A DNA stretch of 64,000 bases from the NCBI GenBank assembly GCA_934047225.1, contig OW203986.1:28709221-28773220 (forward strand), written 5' to 3'. Below, in pieces: positions 45,687-58,000 of the stretch (position 1 is the first letter of the stretch; every line of letters begins with the position of its first letter). The notes beneath the pieces were generated by a model. It did no database searches. It was not told the DNA's origin and saw only the letters and a list, made by a program, of their open reading frames with translations. This DNA is from Ypsolopha sequella (Eukaryota; Arthropoda; Insecta; Lepidoptera; Ypsolophidae). The position numbers and the translations under genes were made by a program.

Positions 45687-47201
45687 ATGGCTACTTTAGA
45701 AGATGATAAACCGGAAAAAAAAAGGCGGATTCCTCTCCACCCTGGCTACCCGGAGCTCACCAGATCTGATGTCAGCATACATCCAAGCTACTCCAAACTC
45801 GGTTTAGCCTAGTAAGTAGGATAATGACCATGAATAATATAATTGATACTAAAGTGTAATATGATTCAAAAACCCTTTGGAACTTGATCCATTTAAGCCT
45901 AAACTAAACAGGTTCTGTCCATAAAATATCTAAAGAGATGGCAGATGTAGTTTTTGTACAAACACTGCCTAATGTTTTGTACAATAGAGCAAAAGCCAAT
46001 TAATGCAGGACGTAAAAAACAGAAAATGAAAAATTTTGGCTGCATAAAATTAAAATAATAAATTCTCCAAGTAGTCAACATGTTTGGAAAAAATTGTCAA
46101 TTGCAAATTTTGTATGTACCGTACGGGTAGCATTCCTAAACGCCTGGGTAAATGTAAAATTTAACTGCCAAAGTGAATTTTACATTTCTGACAAAGTTTA
46201 TTGAAAGGCTTCGAGCTGGTCGTTTTCACCCTTCAAGAGCATAATACCAGATGAGTAAAACAACAGATTCGCAAAACACCAGAAGTACAGTCACGTATGG
46301 ATAATTGTTTGGGTTTGGGGATAAAAGTAGATATCCTATGTCTGGTACAATAATTATTAATTATGTTCCGGAGGGGTTCAAACTAGGGTCATACATAGCA
46401 TTAGCTATCATCGTACCATGTTTATTTTATTATGGATCCACCAATGCAAAGAGATTGCATCAGGGGTGGTTGTCGAATGGGTGACAGTTAATTTTACCGC
46501 GTTTAGGAACGCTACCTAAGGGTGGGTTAGTCTACCATCAGATATGTTATATCCATGTAAATATCACAGTAATTCTCTAATCCAAATCATATTGTACCTA
46601 TATTGAGATAGCGAAAAACAGAAGTCTGATTACGTCCTCTAAAAAGGCCGCTTTGGATGAATCATGTTATGATTCTGTTCTAATGCCGTCTCTTTTGCAC
46701 GCGTGAAAAAGCTATTCTATCCTACTTTCAAATCATTTTATGATTCACCCAAGTCGGCCTTTTTAGATCCCTAGTACCGAAAAATGGGCCTATGAAAACT
46801 GCTGGGCACTGGTTCACTGTCACTGTGAGTCAGCCCGTCATGGCTATCATTGAGTGTGATACCATGATTAATCTACCCAAACCTGTCAACCTGTAATAAG
46901 CCCGTCATTATTAAAACAAACTTATTCCCCTTGCAGCCGTGTAGTGTGCCGCCACCGCTACCACTGGGCAACAGTAAAACAACATAAACAATTCATGAAG
47001 GAATTGCACATGTTTGAGAAACTCCAGTCAAACGCACTAGACGGTGTGAGAGTTCACCGAGAATTCTCCCAAGGGATCCTGTCGCACAAGATACCTTCAA
47101 AAAAATACATGAACAAGTTGACCCCAGACCCTCTCACTGCAAGGCAGAGAATGCGAGTAGAGGAAATTGTTAGTGGGAGAGTCAATTTCAGTTTGAAGTA
47201 G
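45687..47201 (+). CDS. Unrecognised small basic protein, two exons
   Basis: Exon 1 (45687-45811, MATLEDDKPEKKRRIP...) and exon 2 (46937-47201, TAG) join across GT-AG sites in phase 2 to 129 residues. Without splicing the frame would stop directly at the donor (TAG TAA), which supports the intron. The product begins with an acidic-then-basic stretch and a PLHPGYPELTR motif, is rich in His, Lys and Arg, and has a helical middle (QHKQFMKELHMFEKLQSNAL). I see no signal peptide, membrane segment or zinc motif and do not recognise the family. A polyA signal lies 53 bp downstream and the gene converges on ABT1. The 1.1-kb intron holds two MITEs. Coding status rests on clean splice sites and non-repetitive composition. 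Confidence 0.72.
46126..46516. mobile_element. Intronic MITE with 'ggtagcattcctaaacgc' ends
   Basis: ggtagcattcctaaacgcc...taaa at 46126 pairs with gcgtttaggaacgctacc at 46499-46516. Lies in the intron of the 129-aa gene. Confidence 0.78.
46634..46771. mobile_element. Solo copy of the 'ctaaaaaggcc' MITE
   Basis: A single 138-bp unit with both terminal inverted repeats (gtcctctaaaaaggccgctt; complement of aagtcggcctttttagatcc). It shows the unit as an independent mobile element rather than only a satellite monomer. In the intron of the 129-aa gene. Confidence 0.9.
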
Positions 47202-47253
47202 GAATCTCTTTTGTGCCTTAGTTTTGGTAGATTTTAGGATGGCATTTTCTCTG

Positions 47254-47259
47254 AATAAA
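47254..47259 (+). terminator. Polyadenylation signal of the 129-aa gene
   Basis: AATAAA 53 bp after the stop codon. Confidence 0.6.
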
Positions 47260-47291
47260 ACACTTCAATAAGAAAAATGTTGAAACTACAT

Positions 47292-47297
47292 TTTATT
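47292..47297 (-). terminator. Polyadenylation signal of ABT1
   Basis: AATAAA on the minus strand (tttatt as written), about 95 bp after the ABT1 stop. It is only some 35 bp from the opposing gene's signal, so the two transcripts' 3' ends nearly or actually overlap. Confidence 0.55.
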
Positions 47298-47391
47298 ATG
47301 ATGAAAAATGTATTTTTCTGGTTTAAGTTACAAATTTGTATTAATGCACCAATGTGTAGTTTTAAATTAGTAATTAATTTGCTTTAGAGAA

Positions 47392-48157
47392 CTAGTCAGC
47401 TTCATCATTCTTTTTTTTCTTTTTTAGTTTTTTGCTTCTGTCAACATTTGTCTGCAAGTAATGTGATTCCTTCTTAGCTTGAGCTATTTCTGCTCTGAGT
47501 CTCTGCTTAAGTGCTGCCTTTTCATAAGCCATCCTCTCACTGAGATGCACCCACTTGAATCTTGGAATGTACTTAATATTCCAGATCATGTCATAGTACC
47601 GAGATTTCTTTCTGGTCCCTATTTTAGTGTTGTTGAGGTTGGCTGCCACTTGCTTAGCCACTTTCTTCTTTAGGAACTCTACCCAGCCTTCGGTGTATTG
47701 ATTAGGGACACGTTTTCTTTTTTCTCCTGGCTCTGAAAAGTTCAAGAAAGTTTATTTAATAATGATTGTATTAAAGTGAGAAGGACCTCTTTAAAACACA
47801 TGGCAATATCTGTCCTCTTAGCGACACTGGCCAATAGCATTAAATGTCTTATCTCACTGACTTGCAGTGCGGATAGAAGACTTTGCTAAGAGATCTAACC
47901 TCAAAATACTTACTTGCACTCGACTGTAAATAAATCCGTCCTACATCACCGAACTCACTGAAAGTCTCTCGGATTTTCGCCACATTCATGTACGGGGGAA
48001 TCGTTGATAAATAAATTATGCCACGCTTTCTCTTTTTCTTACTGATGGGAATTTTCCCCGAGTCCGAATCATTTTCCAGGACATTTAGTGTATCTGATTC
48101 TGAATCAACTTCAGAGCCATTTTCAGGAACTCTATCCAAAGCTTCTACTTCTGGCAT
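47392..48157 (-). CDS. Abt1: ESF2/ABT1 pre-rRNA processing protein, two exons
   Basis: Exon 1 is 48157-47914 and exon 2 is 47732-47392, spliced in phase 1, giving 194 residues. An acidic Asp/Glu-rich N-terminus precedes a KKKRKRG nuclear-localisation-like stretch. The ABT1-type RRM follows: GIIYLSTIPPYMNVAKIRETFSEFGDVGRIYL, then EGWVEFLKKKVAKQVAANLNN. The family block WNIKYIPRFKWVHLSERMAYE and a Lys-rich tail end the protein. ESF2/ABT1 proteins act in the nucleolus in the small-subunit processome, stimulating early 18S pre-rRNA cleavage with the helicase Dbp8 in yeast; mammalian ABT1 was also described as a basal transcription activator. The protein looks intact, though this RRM is shorter than most family members because few residues separate YLQ from the KRKR stretch. 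Confidence 0.93.
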
Positions 48158-51100
48158 GACGATTCACTATAATATAAAGCAAAATATACGAATTAACCAT
48201 AAAATAATTATTAAATTTTATTAATTTAAATTTTGTATTTCTGTCTGTTTTTTTTTTAAGGCTTGTTCGGCCTGGATGCTAGTCCTTTTGGCCGAATTTG
48301 GCCACATCTTTCTAGTAAGACAAGTTTTAGTCTATTTAATTTTGTAGTTTGGTACATACTTGAAAGAAACTGTTTTTTTTTAGTTTCTAGGTCTTCTTTA
48401 TTTTATTATCATTAATTAAATTTCATTGTCAGTCGAAACTATAAAATCATATACGGCAGGGAATAGTTCTTCTTTTAACAGAAGTTCATTGGGGGACTTC
48501 ATCATCTTCTAAAACGTCTTGTATTCTTGTTATCAAAGTTAATCTTTGGATACCAAATGACGGGCAATTTTGTAATATGTGAATAAGATTAGCATTGTCT
48601 TGAACACATTGCAATAATTTTAAATCTGTATAAGAGTGCGGGTGTTCGGCAATGTCCAAATCGCATTCTACATATTGTTGTTACAAACTTCGACTAAAAT
48701 AAAATGAATGGACGGGGCTTGTCCTTACAATTTGCTCACTCATAACGAGTCCAAGCAATTGGATATATAGTTCAATACCTAATTGTTAGTATTTATAGCG
48801 CATTTGCTACTCAAAAAAAAAAGATAGCGGATATAATAAAATAACTACAGTTGCCACAAAATAAGAGGCCCGTTTTGACAGATAAGAACGACCATAGAAT
48901 ATAACTTTACATGTAATAAATGAAACCGTTAACAAATAACTATTAACTTATTGGGTTTAAAGAAATAAACGTGATTTAATTATCACGGAACATATTTCAA
49001 GAATTATTTTCACGCATATTCCAAAAATAAAATGCAATTTTGAATTACTATAAAATAATTATAATAATACACAATTATTAATAATTATACACAATGTCTC
49101 AAAAACGGTTACATTCTCATTAAATTTTTTCTTAATAATAGTGTTGTAACTAGATAATCGCCTACTTTCACGGACTCAATTCGATTCCACGTGAAAATAA
49201 TTAACTTGTTTTAATATTGATAAAATAATTGTAATGATCTGTAATTAGCTTTTGTGAGACCAGTACACAAAAAGCCAAGTTTAAATTTCCTTTTTTATTT
49301 TTTGCAAATATGAACTTTTTAGATTTGAACATTTGCATGTATTTGTAACGGTGGCGCGTATACCGAAAAATATAATATAATAATTGTGCTAAATATGTGA
49401 CATACCACTTAGCTTTTAAACTTATAGTTTACAAAAACAAAAAATATACCTATGTAAAAAACATGCATTTATTGCTTGAAGTCTCATTTTTTTTATTAAT
49501 GAATTGGTTTACAGGCAAAGTTTTCCATAAAACATCCTAGCAATAGACATATTGGCTGGTTAGAAATATGGCAGTATTTTTTTTATAAGGCAGGGAGCAA
49601 TTTTTTCATCTTGAAGCCTACATGTTTTTTTTATTGGCCAGTATTTTATATCTATCAACGCACTGACCTCTATCTAATTTGAGGTCAGTGAAGTACAACA
49701 TTACAAAATATTACTGGCACGTAAGTATTTCCATTTCAGATTCTTTTCGTAAAGAAAAAATATTAAAAGCTGGTTTTAGCACCCGAAATATCTTTCTATC
49801 ACCATATTATCATAATTTTCAATACATAAAATTTATATTAAACTATCTAATGGTTAATTAAATGTTCTTCCTGGTTATGTAATGTTCTTTCTATAACCAA
49901 TAAACTTGAAAACATGTCAAACGATAACAAACTTATAATATTTAGAATCGATTTCTCGTAAGAATCGGTTGACCTAGTTACCGATTTGCATGGTTCACAT
50001 CCATAGATACGTTGCGATGACATATGCCAAAACGGACCTATTACATTGTAACTACTGTACGTGAGAAAAAGAGAACACCTGCTTTTATCTGTTGCTTTTG
50101 AGCCGTTTGACATTTGAGGACCAAACAACAGTGGCCATTTTGTAGCAGATCGGTTTATGCGAAAAGTAGCGTTAGCAAAACGATTTGGTACAAAATAAAA
50201 AATCTATACATTTTTTGGTACAATTTTGAAAAAAATATTTTGTGTAAGGTGAGTTAAAGTTTAATGAAATTAAATTTTAATTAAGTGTTCTTTTCTTAAG
50301 TATATTTTATACAATTAATTACAAACAAAGAAATTTCATGTAAGAAATAAGTAGTAAGTTGGTAGTAGGAAATAAACAACAGCCTTGGCTAGTTTATAAT
50401 ATTTCGTGAGCTAAGCCAAATAAAAAGTAGGAAATCAGTAAAATTTTAATTTAATTAAATATCACTTACCTTACACAAAATGAAATTTTCAAAATTGTAC
50501 CAACTGACATTTAACCTTAAGTAAAACTTCAAGATGATTTTTTAGTTAGGAGAACCAAATATAACATAATGGTTCTATTTTACCTAATACCTTTTAAAAA
50601 CTTAATAATCATTAAATACCTAATCAACAAGACCACAATTAAATAATGAAAAAAAAAAGAGAAATCCGAAGAAATAGCTGGGTATTTAATTTAACATTCT
50701 TAATAATTACCTGACAATGAATTATAGCCGTTTTATTTATCCTTTTTTGGTCATGTACGTTTCGCCGGGTGCAAAGTGGTCGGAACAAATACGGCTGTAT
50801 TTATTCGAGGTCCATTCTTCATCACGTCTAGCTGTCCACACATTTTCCAGTCAATTTTCAATTTCAATGGCAACATCACTTGGCAATATATAATATTATT
50901 AAACAGTTAGTTTCAAATAACTAATGAACATACGTTTTATACGACCGAATGGTGCAACTTAGTACAATATAAAACTAGTTTGCTGTCGGTACATTTGATC
51001 TAATATCGGCATTGTTGAACAGAGCGAGCTTTCTTTGTCGCGATTCGTATATTTCTGTCCTGTTACGATGGGATAAACAACAAAATAAAGACAACGAAAC

Positions 51101-52052
51101 AATGTTTATTGGAATTATTTACGTTCATGATAAAATAGACTGATAAGCATGTATTTACGCGTGAAATGTGATGCCTAAACTTTTATTTTGCTTTTTGGTA
51201 GTATTCTTGCACTTTGGAAATGCACACAAAGGCATTTTTTCGTCAGTTTTTTGATGCCATGTAATAAGCGTACGTGTCGCACTTCTGACAGACAGAGACC
51301 AACTGAGATGAAGTGAGATAATAAAAACTCAATGGGCCATACAAAGATATAAACACCATTTATTCAATATAACATTTTTTTTTCAATGGGCAATTCTTTT
51401 CAAAATGACGTATAAAGTCAAAAATCAATATAAATTAAAACATCACAGCCTGTTGCCCCGGGCCATGGCCGTTTTGGCCCTAGGGTAAATATGCCACTGC
51501 TCCACTGCTCAAAATAGTTCTTAATCCATCTAGAGGTTCTATTGTTGAGGATCATCTAAAAGGTCTGTCCAGTCTTAATCACAGTTCTATCGTTTCCGCT
51601 ATAATGATAGCTTTATAACGCGAAAACAACTTGGTTAAGAAAAATACACTAAAAAACATAGCCTGCACTTTTGTTCCATTGAACAACGCACCGCACTGGT
51701 TTCAATATTTCACTACTTATTATTGATCAAAACACCCAAATAGCAATATTTTTATACAAAACAAAAACATTTCGCGCTTTTTTTCCAACCACCATAGGTG
51801 TGGTCATCAGAGTCTTTGGTTAGTAAACGTTGCGCGCGATGCTTGTTTTGTAACATCCCTTAATGTACAACATGAATATTAAATTGAATTTGCCAACCGT
51901 GGAATTTGCTTTTAGACGACCAAAACCAAAATGGAACACATCCCTTGTGTCAAGTTGTGTCAAATGAATGAAACAACGTAAAGAACCATTTGTTTACCGA
52001 CTTTTTGGCGCAAATTCTCAGGAAAATTTCGTAGAATTTCAAAATAGCGATC
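48158..52052. other. 3.9-kb intergenic region between divergent ABT1 and SMC6
   Basis: AT-rich, no supported gene. Contains a foldback at 50215-50504. Promoters of ABT1 (minus) and SMC6 (plus) must lie near the two ends, but no core element could be picked with confidence. The frame at 49847-50128 (-) has no domain. Confidence 0.55.
50215..50504. mobile_element. Foldback MITE with 'ttggtacaattttgaaaa' ends
   Basis: ttggtacaattttgaaaaaa and 'ttttgtgtaaggt' at the left recur as complements at 50460-50504 (accttacacaaaatg, aaaattgtaccaa). Confidence 0.82.
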
Positions 52053-55000
52053 ATGGATTTGGATATAGAACCTATCGAAGAAGATATTGATGGTTCCATC
52101 CACAGTATTCACGTTCGTAATTTCTTTTGTCACGAAAATCTGGAGATAAACCTCAATAGAAATGTGAATTTTATCGTCGGGCGAAACGGAAGTGGTAAAA
52201 GTGCAATTTTGACCGCCTTGGTCGTTGGCTTGGGAGGCAGAGCCTCAGCAACTAACCGAGGAAACAATCTACATTGTAAGATGTGTTCTATTTTAACTAG
52301 TTTTCACATAACTTGGTTTTAACCTCCGCTCTGTGGGAAAGAAATGATATTTACAGCTCCTCCTAGTGGGTCTTTTGACAGCACCCTGTTTGTAAACAAG
52401 CCCGCGCGGGTAAAGTGCACGTGGAGCACAAGCCAATGTTGAAAATAACAATATATTTGTATAGGAGACTATGTACTTAGCAATTGGTTTTGTTAGGCAA
52501 GTAACGAATGAATGATGTCGAGAAGACTAGAGCATATTTAAGTACTGTAGGTTTATTTTACAGACATTTGAATACACCACTTGACCGAATTTGACCTAGT
52601 GTAGGAAATAGACATATTTTATCATGATTTGGCTGTTTAATTTGAGTTTGATTATAATCCCATATGAATTAGCATACAAATGAACTGTTTTTATCAAGAA
52701 AAATACTTACAGGTAGAAAAACATGAAATAAATTCACTTTGAATACTGTATGATCTGCCATCTTGCAGCCACTAGCAGTCATTTACAAACACGAATTGTG
52801 AGGAATGGTTGTTTGAATGAATTAATGCATTTTAAAGTCTATTTGTATGGTATTATATTCCAAATTCAGCCGTAAAAAGGTCATCTCTTCGTAGCACAGA
52901 TCTGCGCTTACACAGATTGGGGAAGAAACATGGATCCGCACTTACACAGAGAGGAGGTTAATAAGCAGTTCCTTAACTCTATTTGAAGTACCTTCTACCG
53001 CTCTGGCTTTAAATTAATTTATTCATGAAACTGAAACATAATATTTATTATAGCACACCGTGCGTAAAATGACCACTTTACGCACTTGTGCTATAAAAAA
53101 TTATACGAAACTCGTGCGAGAAACTTTTTCTCGACTCATGTGATTGCAGCACTCGCCTTCGGCTCGTGCCGCAAACTCACACTCGTCAGAAAACTTTTCA
53201 TCGCTCTCGTATCGTAATGTACTATTATTATTGTAGCCTTCATCAAAAAAGGAGCCAACTCTGCTACAGTTGAGATAAAGATAAAAAACAACAGTGCCAA
53301 AGCTTACAAACAGAATGTCTATGGAGACTTTATTACAATCGTAAGAAACATTAACGCTTCTGGTGGATCCAGTTATAAAGTTAAATCAGCCACAGGTAAG
53401 ATTGTTACTCTGTACACATAAACATACAATACATACATACATATTTGTATTATTGACATACTGGTTATAATAAAAGATACTGGTTAGTTCAAGCTGTCGG
53501 TTTGTTATATTTTATACTAAATTTATTTCATTTCAGTGCTTAACTTATAAAGACATATCGTTGCTTAAGTTCTAACACCGCATATCTCAACGGTGTAGAT
53601 TCTTGGTTAATTAGTTGCTCTAGATCCCCAACACTGCTTTAGTCAAAATATTGAGTGTTTAAAATTATATTTCAAATTTTGAAGTTAAAGAGTTATGAAT
53701 GATCAAAACTGAGATATGTGGTGATGATATACATGTTATTGTGTGTTATCAGTAGCTAGATTGTTTTTACAGGTTTAAGGGTCAGCATACCTAACGGGCA
53801 AAAACAGGGTTTAGCATTCTGACTTTAGATGATAGTAAATATTTAATTTCTGAAAAAAATATATATGTGCCACTTGCTACCCTATAAGACCACTAAAAAA
53901 AAAAAACGTTGCATCTCCAGAAAAAAAAAACAAAAATTTCAAGAAAAACTCTCAATAAGCCTTGCAGCATTCTGAGTAGTTTATTAACAGTAACAAACAA
54001 AACATTTCACAGTGATAAGTAACCCATCAAAAAACATCATAAAAAAAAAACAGTATTCTGATACGATTTCTAGATTTCCTGCCCTACGTAAAATGTCCAA
54101 AAAAAAACTGAAATTTTGTATGTTGATTAGAGCGAGATAGAGAGTAAAAAACAAAAGCGTTAGAGCAGGACTTATTCCAAGCGAATGCTGATTCTTAATC
54201 AAGACTACTCCCTTGCTGTTCTACCTATTATTATTTTAAACATTTCAGGGGAAGTCATCTCAACAAAGTTTGAGGAGGTCAATGCTATAATCCTAGCACA
54301 TGACATACAAGTAGACAACCCCATCTCAGTACTGAACCAAGATGATGCCAGGAGTTTTCATGCTTCGGACTCCAAGAAGAAGTACTCTTTATTCAGGAAG
54401 GCCACTAATCTCGATCAGACAGAAGCCAATTATTTAAGAGCTATTGAGAACTGTAAAAAGGCTTCAGCTATTTGGGATAGAAAGCATGAGGTATGTTTTA
54501 AGGCTAAACGAAGTAGTGAATTCCATATGAAATTGTAGTTTTTTATTTTTGTGGTTTTTGGAGAAAATTTTAATGAATTAATAAATCAATAGGCACTTTA
54601 TTTTACACAAAAAAAAGGAAATAAAGAATTTGATACTATTATTTATAGATGTAACTCGAACATTGGTCTTCTTTTGAAATCCTTTCGTACAATTTCTTCC
54701 ACCCAAGGGTCTGGAAGAGATCACTTTAAGTGATAAGGCCGCCTACTTGTACTTAACCTAATTGTATTTTTAAGTTAAATGTTATTGTTTTCCTTTTCTT
54801 TTGTGGTGTGATAATAAAGCTATATTGTATTGTATTTATTTATTTATTTATTTTCTCAAGTTAACAAACAGTTACAACACAGATAAAATACATTAATATA
54901 AACACAAACAAACTTAGAGAACCATAAAAAATAACAAATACAAATTAGCTAATTTTACCTTAAAAATGAAAAAATTAACAGTATTTATATTATGTGTTGT

Positions 55001-58000
55001 ATGATCTTCACAACAAAATTTCTGTTAAACTCCCCCATCTTTTTTACTGTACAATACTAAACTGAGTTAAAACTTTCTGCTATTATAATTATAGTTCACT
55101 CTCTTGATTTTTGTATGTTTTTTCCTTCATAATTTGTCTAAAAAGGTTCCCCTGTCCACATCTACAACACTAATATTTTTATCATACTTACACAGGCATA
55201 TCTTTAATTGTACACTTTGTATTCTATCACAGAGTAATAAAAGCTATAGCTTTTTGACTAGACTTATAGATAAATTTTCATAATTTCACTGCCTTGAGAT
55301 GTAAAAATAAATTATATTAGAGATGATGTGGGGTTCAACTATGGAAGTACCACCAACTTACTCACAAACCCACGTGAAGTTATTCAGGGGAGAGTAAGAG
55401 GACAGTCCTCAACCAGGTAGCCCATCATGCCTGGGAACGATTGATGGCAGTATAGCCATTGTGGCATACTCACCAACCCACCTGCCCAGTGTGTGTGGGC
55501 ATTTCGTCTAGGAGGACGACCGCGAAGAGTGGCGAAATCTTTGAAAGGCCTATGTCCAGCAATGGATGAACCAGGCTGATGGATAGATAGGCGGAGGTGT
55601 AAAAAAGACTAGAGAATATTACTTTAGGTGTTATAATGTGTGCATGTCACGTCAGTGAGAGCAGGGGGAATTGAAGAGTTACGATTAACGAGAAGAATTA
55701 CGATTATAATAATGGTAGTAGCATATGTTAATAGTAATACTAATAAAAATATATCCTTCTGTTGTGGCCTGTTTAATGGGATCAGAGAAATGAGTGTTAT
55801 TCTCATTAATTTATTATTTTTCTTCAGGCTTGTATAGAACTAGAAAAAGAGTTGAAGAAATGGCAGCAAAGCTATGAGCAGCTTCAATCCCGTGATGAGA
55901 TAGAAGTTCACAAGCAACAGCTGCAGAATGAGTACTACTGGAGTGAGATAGCAGAGTTCGAGAAAGAGACGGACACTATTCAAGCACAGTATGATCGACA
56001 AAAGAGCAAGATTGAAAAGCTTATGGCTAAGATGAGCGCCATGGAGGAGAACTTTGGAAGCAATAATGATATTATCAAGTAAGATATTTTTGCACCATTT
56101 TTTTGTTTAGCTTACTGCAAAATCAATCAAAAGCTGTTTTAATTTGCACCTTACAAGAATATTTGGATCCGCGGGTCTACCGCGTAATTCTGACATCAAC
56201 TTGAGATTGAAATTTGACGTGCGTGCTAAAGAGATGGCATGTTAGGCGGGCGTCGTCGCACGCGCGTCAATTTTCAATCTCAAGTTGATGTTGATGAAAA
56301 TCAGAATTACGCGGTAGACCCGCAGGTCACCTAGGGCCACATTCCTTAAACGGCCTTTCCCGTTGATTTTGTCACAAATGGCACAAATTTTTCGTGAATG
56401 AATTATCAGCTGGTCTTATTGTAAGATAGTGCTGCCATAAGTTCTGTCCCTACTTTTATCGAAACGGTGCGTTTATTCCACTTACTAGTTGTATTTTCTT
56501 CATCTATCGACATCTCTTGATAACTAGGTTCAAGATACTCGAAAACTTCTCTCCAGCATTTCTCATGAAGTACTTTATTTTTAATGACTTCATTAGTTTT
56601 ATCCCATAAACACGGCCAGGCCTTTACCGACTCAATAAGAGATACGACGTCGTATGTAAACACCATAGTAGGTACGTACAATACGTACTCACGACTTAAT
56701 TATTTATTTTATAACTTATTTATTTATTGTATCAATGATACCATACCACAGAAGAAAAAATAGTACTACAATACAATGAGTCACATCGCGCGTTCTTCTT
56801 GCGTCCCCCACACCCCTTCGTCCTCACGCACACTGCTTTACATTACGTAATTATGCAATCATGTGCAGTTGTGCCGGCTGGCTTGTAGTGGGAAGCTTGG
56901 TCATAGTAAAACCAGAACAGTAGGTTAACTCACGCCCCGTACTAGACTGAAATACCTACTGTTGCAGGGTTGTCCTTTCTTTTAGTTTCGTAGCTAATAA
57001 AAATTAGTTAATTGACTAATTGACAATCATGGCACAGTTTTGATCATAGGTACCTTGTTAAATGTGAACAAAGAAAATACGGTTTACATTTCACATTATT
57101 ATTTATATAAACCATAAATTGTGTACTCAACTTTCTTGTTAAGTAGGTATTGAGAAGAACGATAATTCTGGACTTGAGGGATTATTATTGAGGCATCCTA
57201 AGACAGTACAATATGTTCGATTGCGTGCTGTAGACATATTTCAAGTGGTCGGTGCAACGCGGCGGCGCGGCGTGGCGGCTTGTTCGATAGACTTGACTGA
57301 GCGCGACCGCGGCCGGCGTGACCCCGACTAGCGCCTATCTTGCACGCTAAGATATTGCTGTTGTGTGCGTACTGTAGTTCGTGCGTACTAGCACGCACAC
57401 ATATTAGCCGCGCGATGTACCTTTGCTTGAAGATAAACTACTGTTCTGGTTTTCCTCTGGCCGAGGAAAAAATCGCCGTGTCGTCGCCGTTGCCGGTGCC
57501 TCCGTTTGCCTCCATTATACCATCTCTTTATTATACCAACTTAACGGGCCATAGCCATTTAACTTTTGGAATTAATGCATCGTACTTAAATTACCAATAC
57601 CAATCTGCTCTGCAGCATATATCTTGGTTTTAACTTTCCCCTCATGCTCCTCAGCTCCCTAAAAGAGAAGATAGACGAGCATCAACTGCAGAAGACGGCT
57701 CTAGAGCAAGAGTTACATGACCTTGAGTCAGAAGTCCGCTCAGTGCAGGCAGCACTGAAGCAGGTGCAGCAAGCCAGCACAAAGCAGACCGAGTTGCGGA
57801 ATAGAGAGAGGAAGAAGATCAATGATCTGGAGAGAGAGATCAAAAATATTGAGTGAGTGGGTTTAGTTATCTGGTGTACTTTCATACTATTAAGGGGCTC
57901 GGTATCGCCAAATGGGTACTTTCTAAAACCTACTCCTCGTTTATGGCCGAACGAAAAATATTGAAAAAAATATATATGAATTATCAACTATATGCAACAT

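Noticed and set aside
46937..47201. Single-exon gene starting at 46944
   Set aside because: Joining to 45687-45811 by good GT-AG sites in the right phase gives a better N-terminus, and the 46944 Met lies inside the exon.
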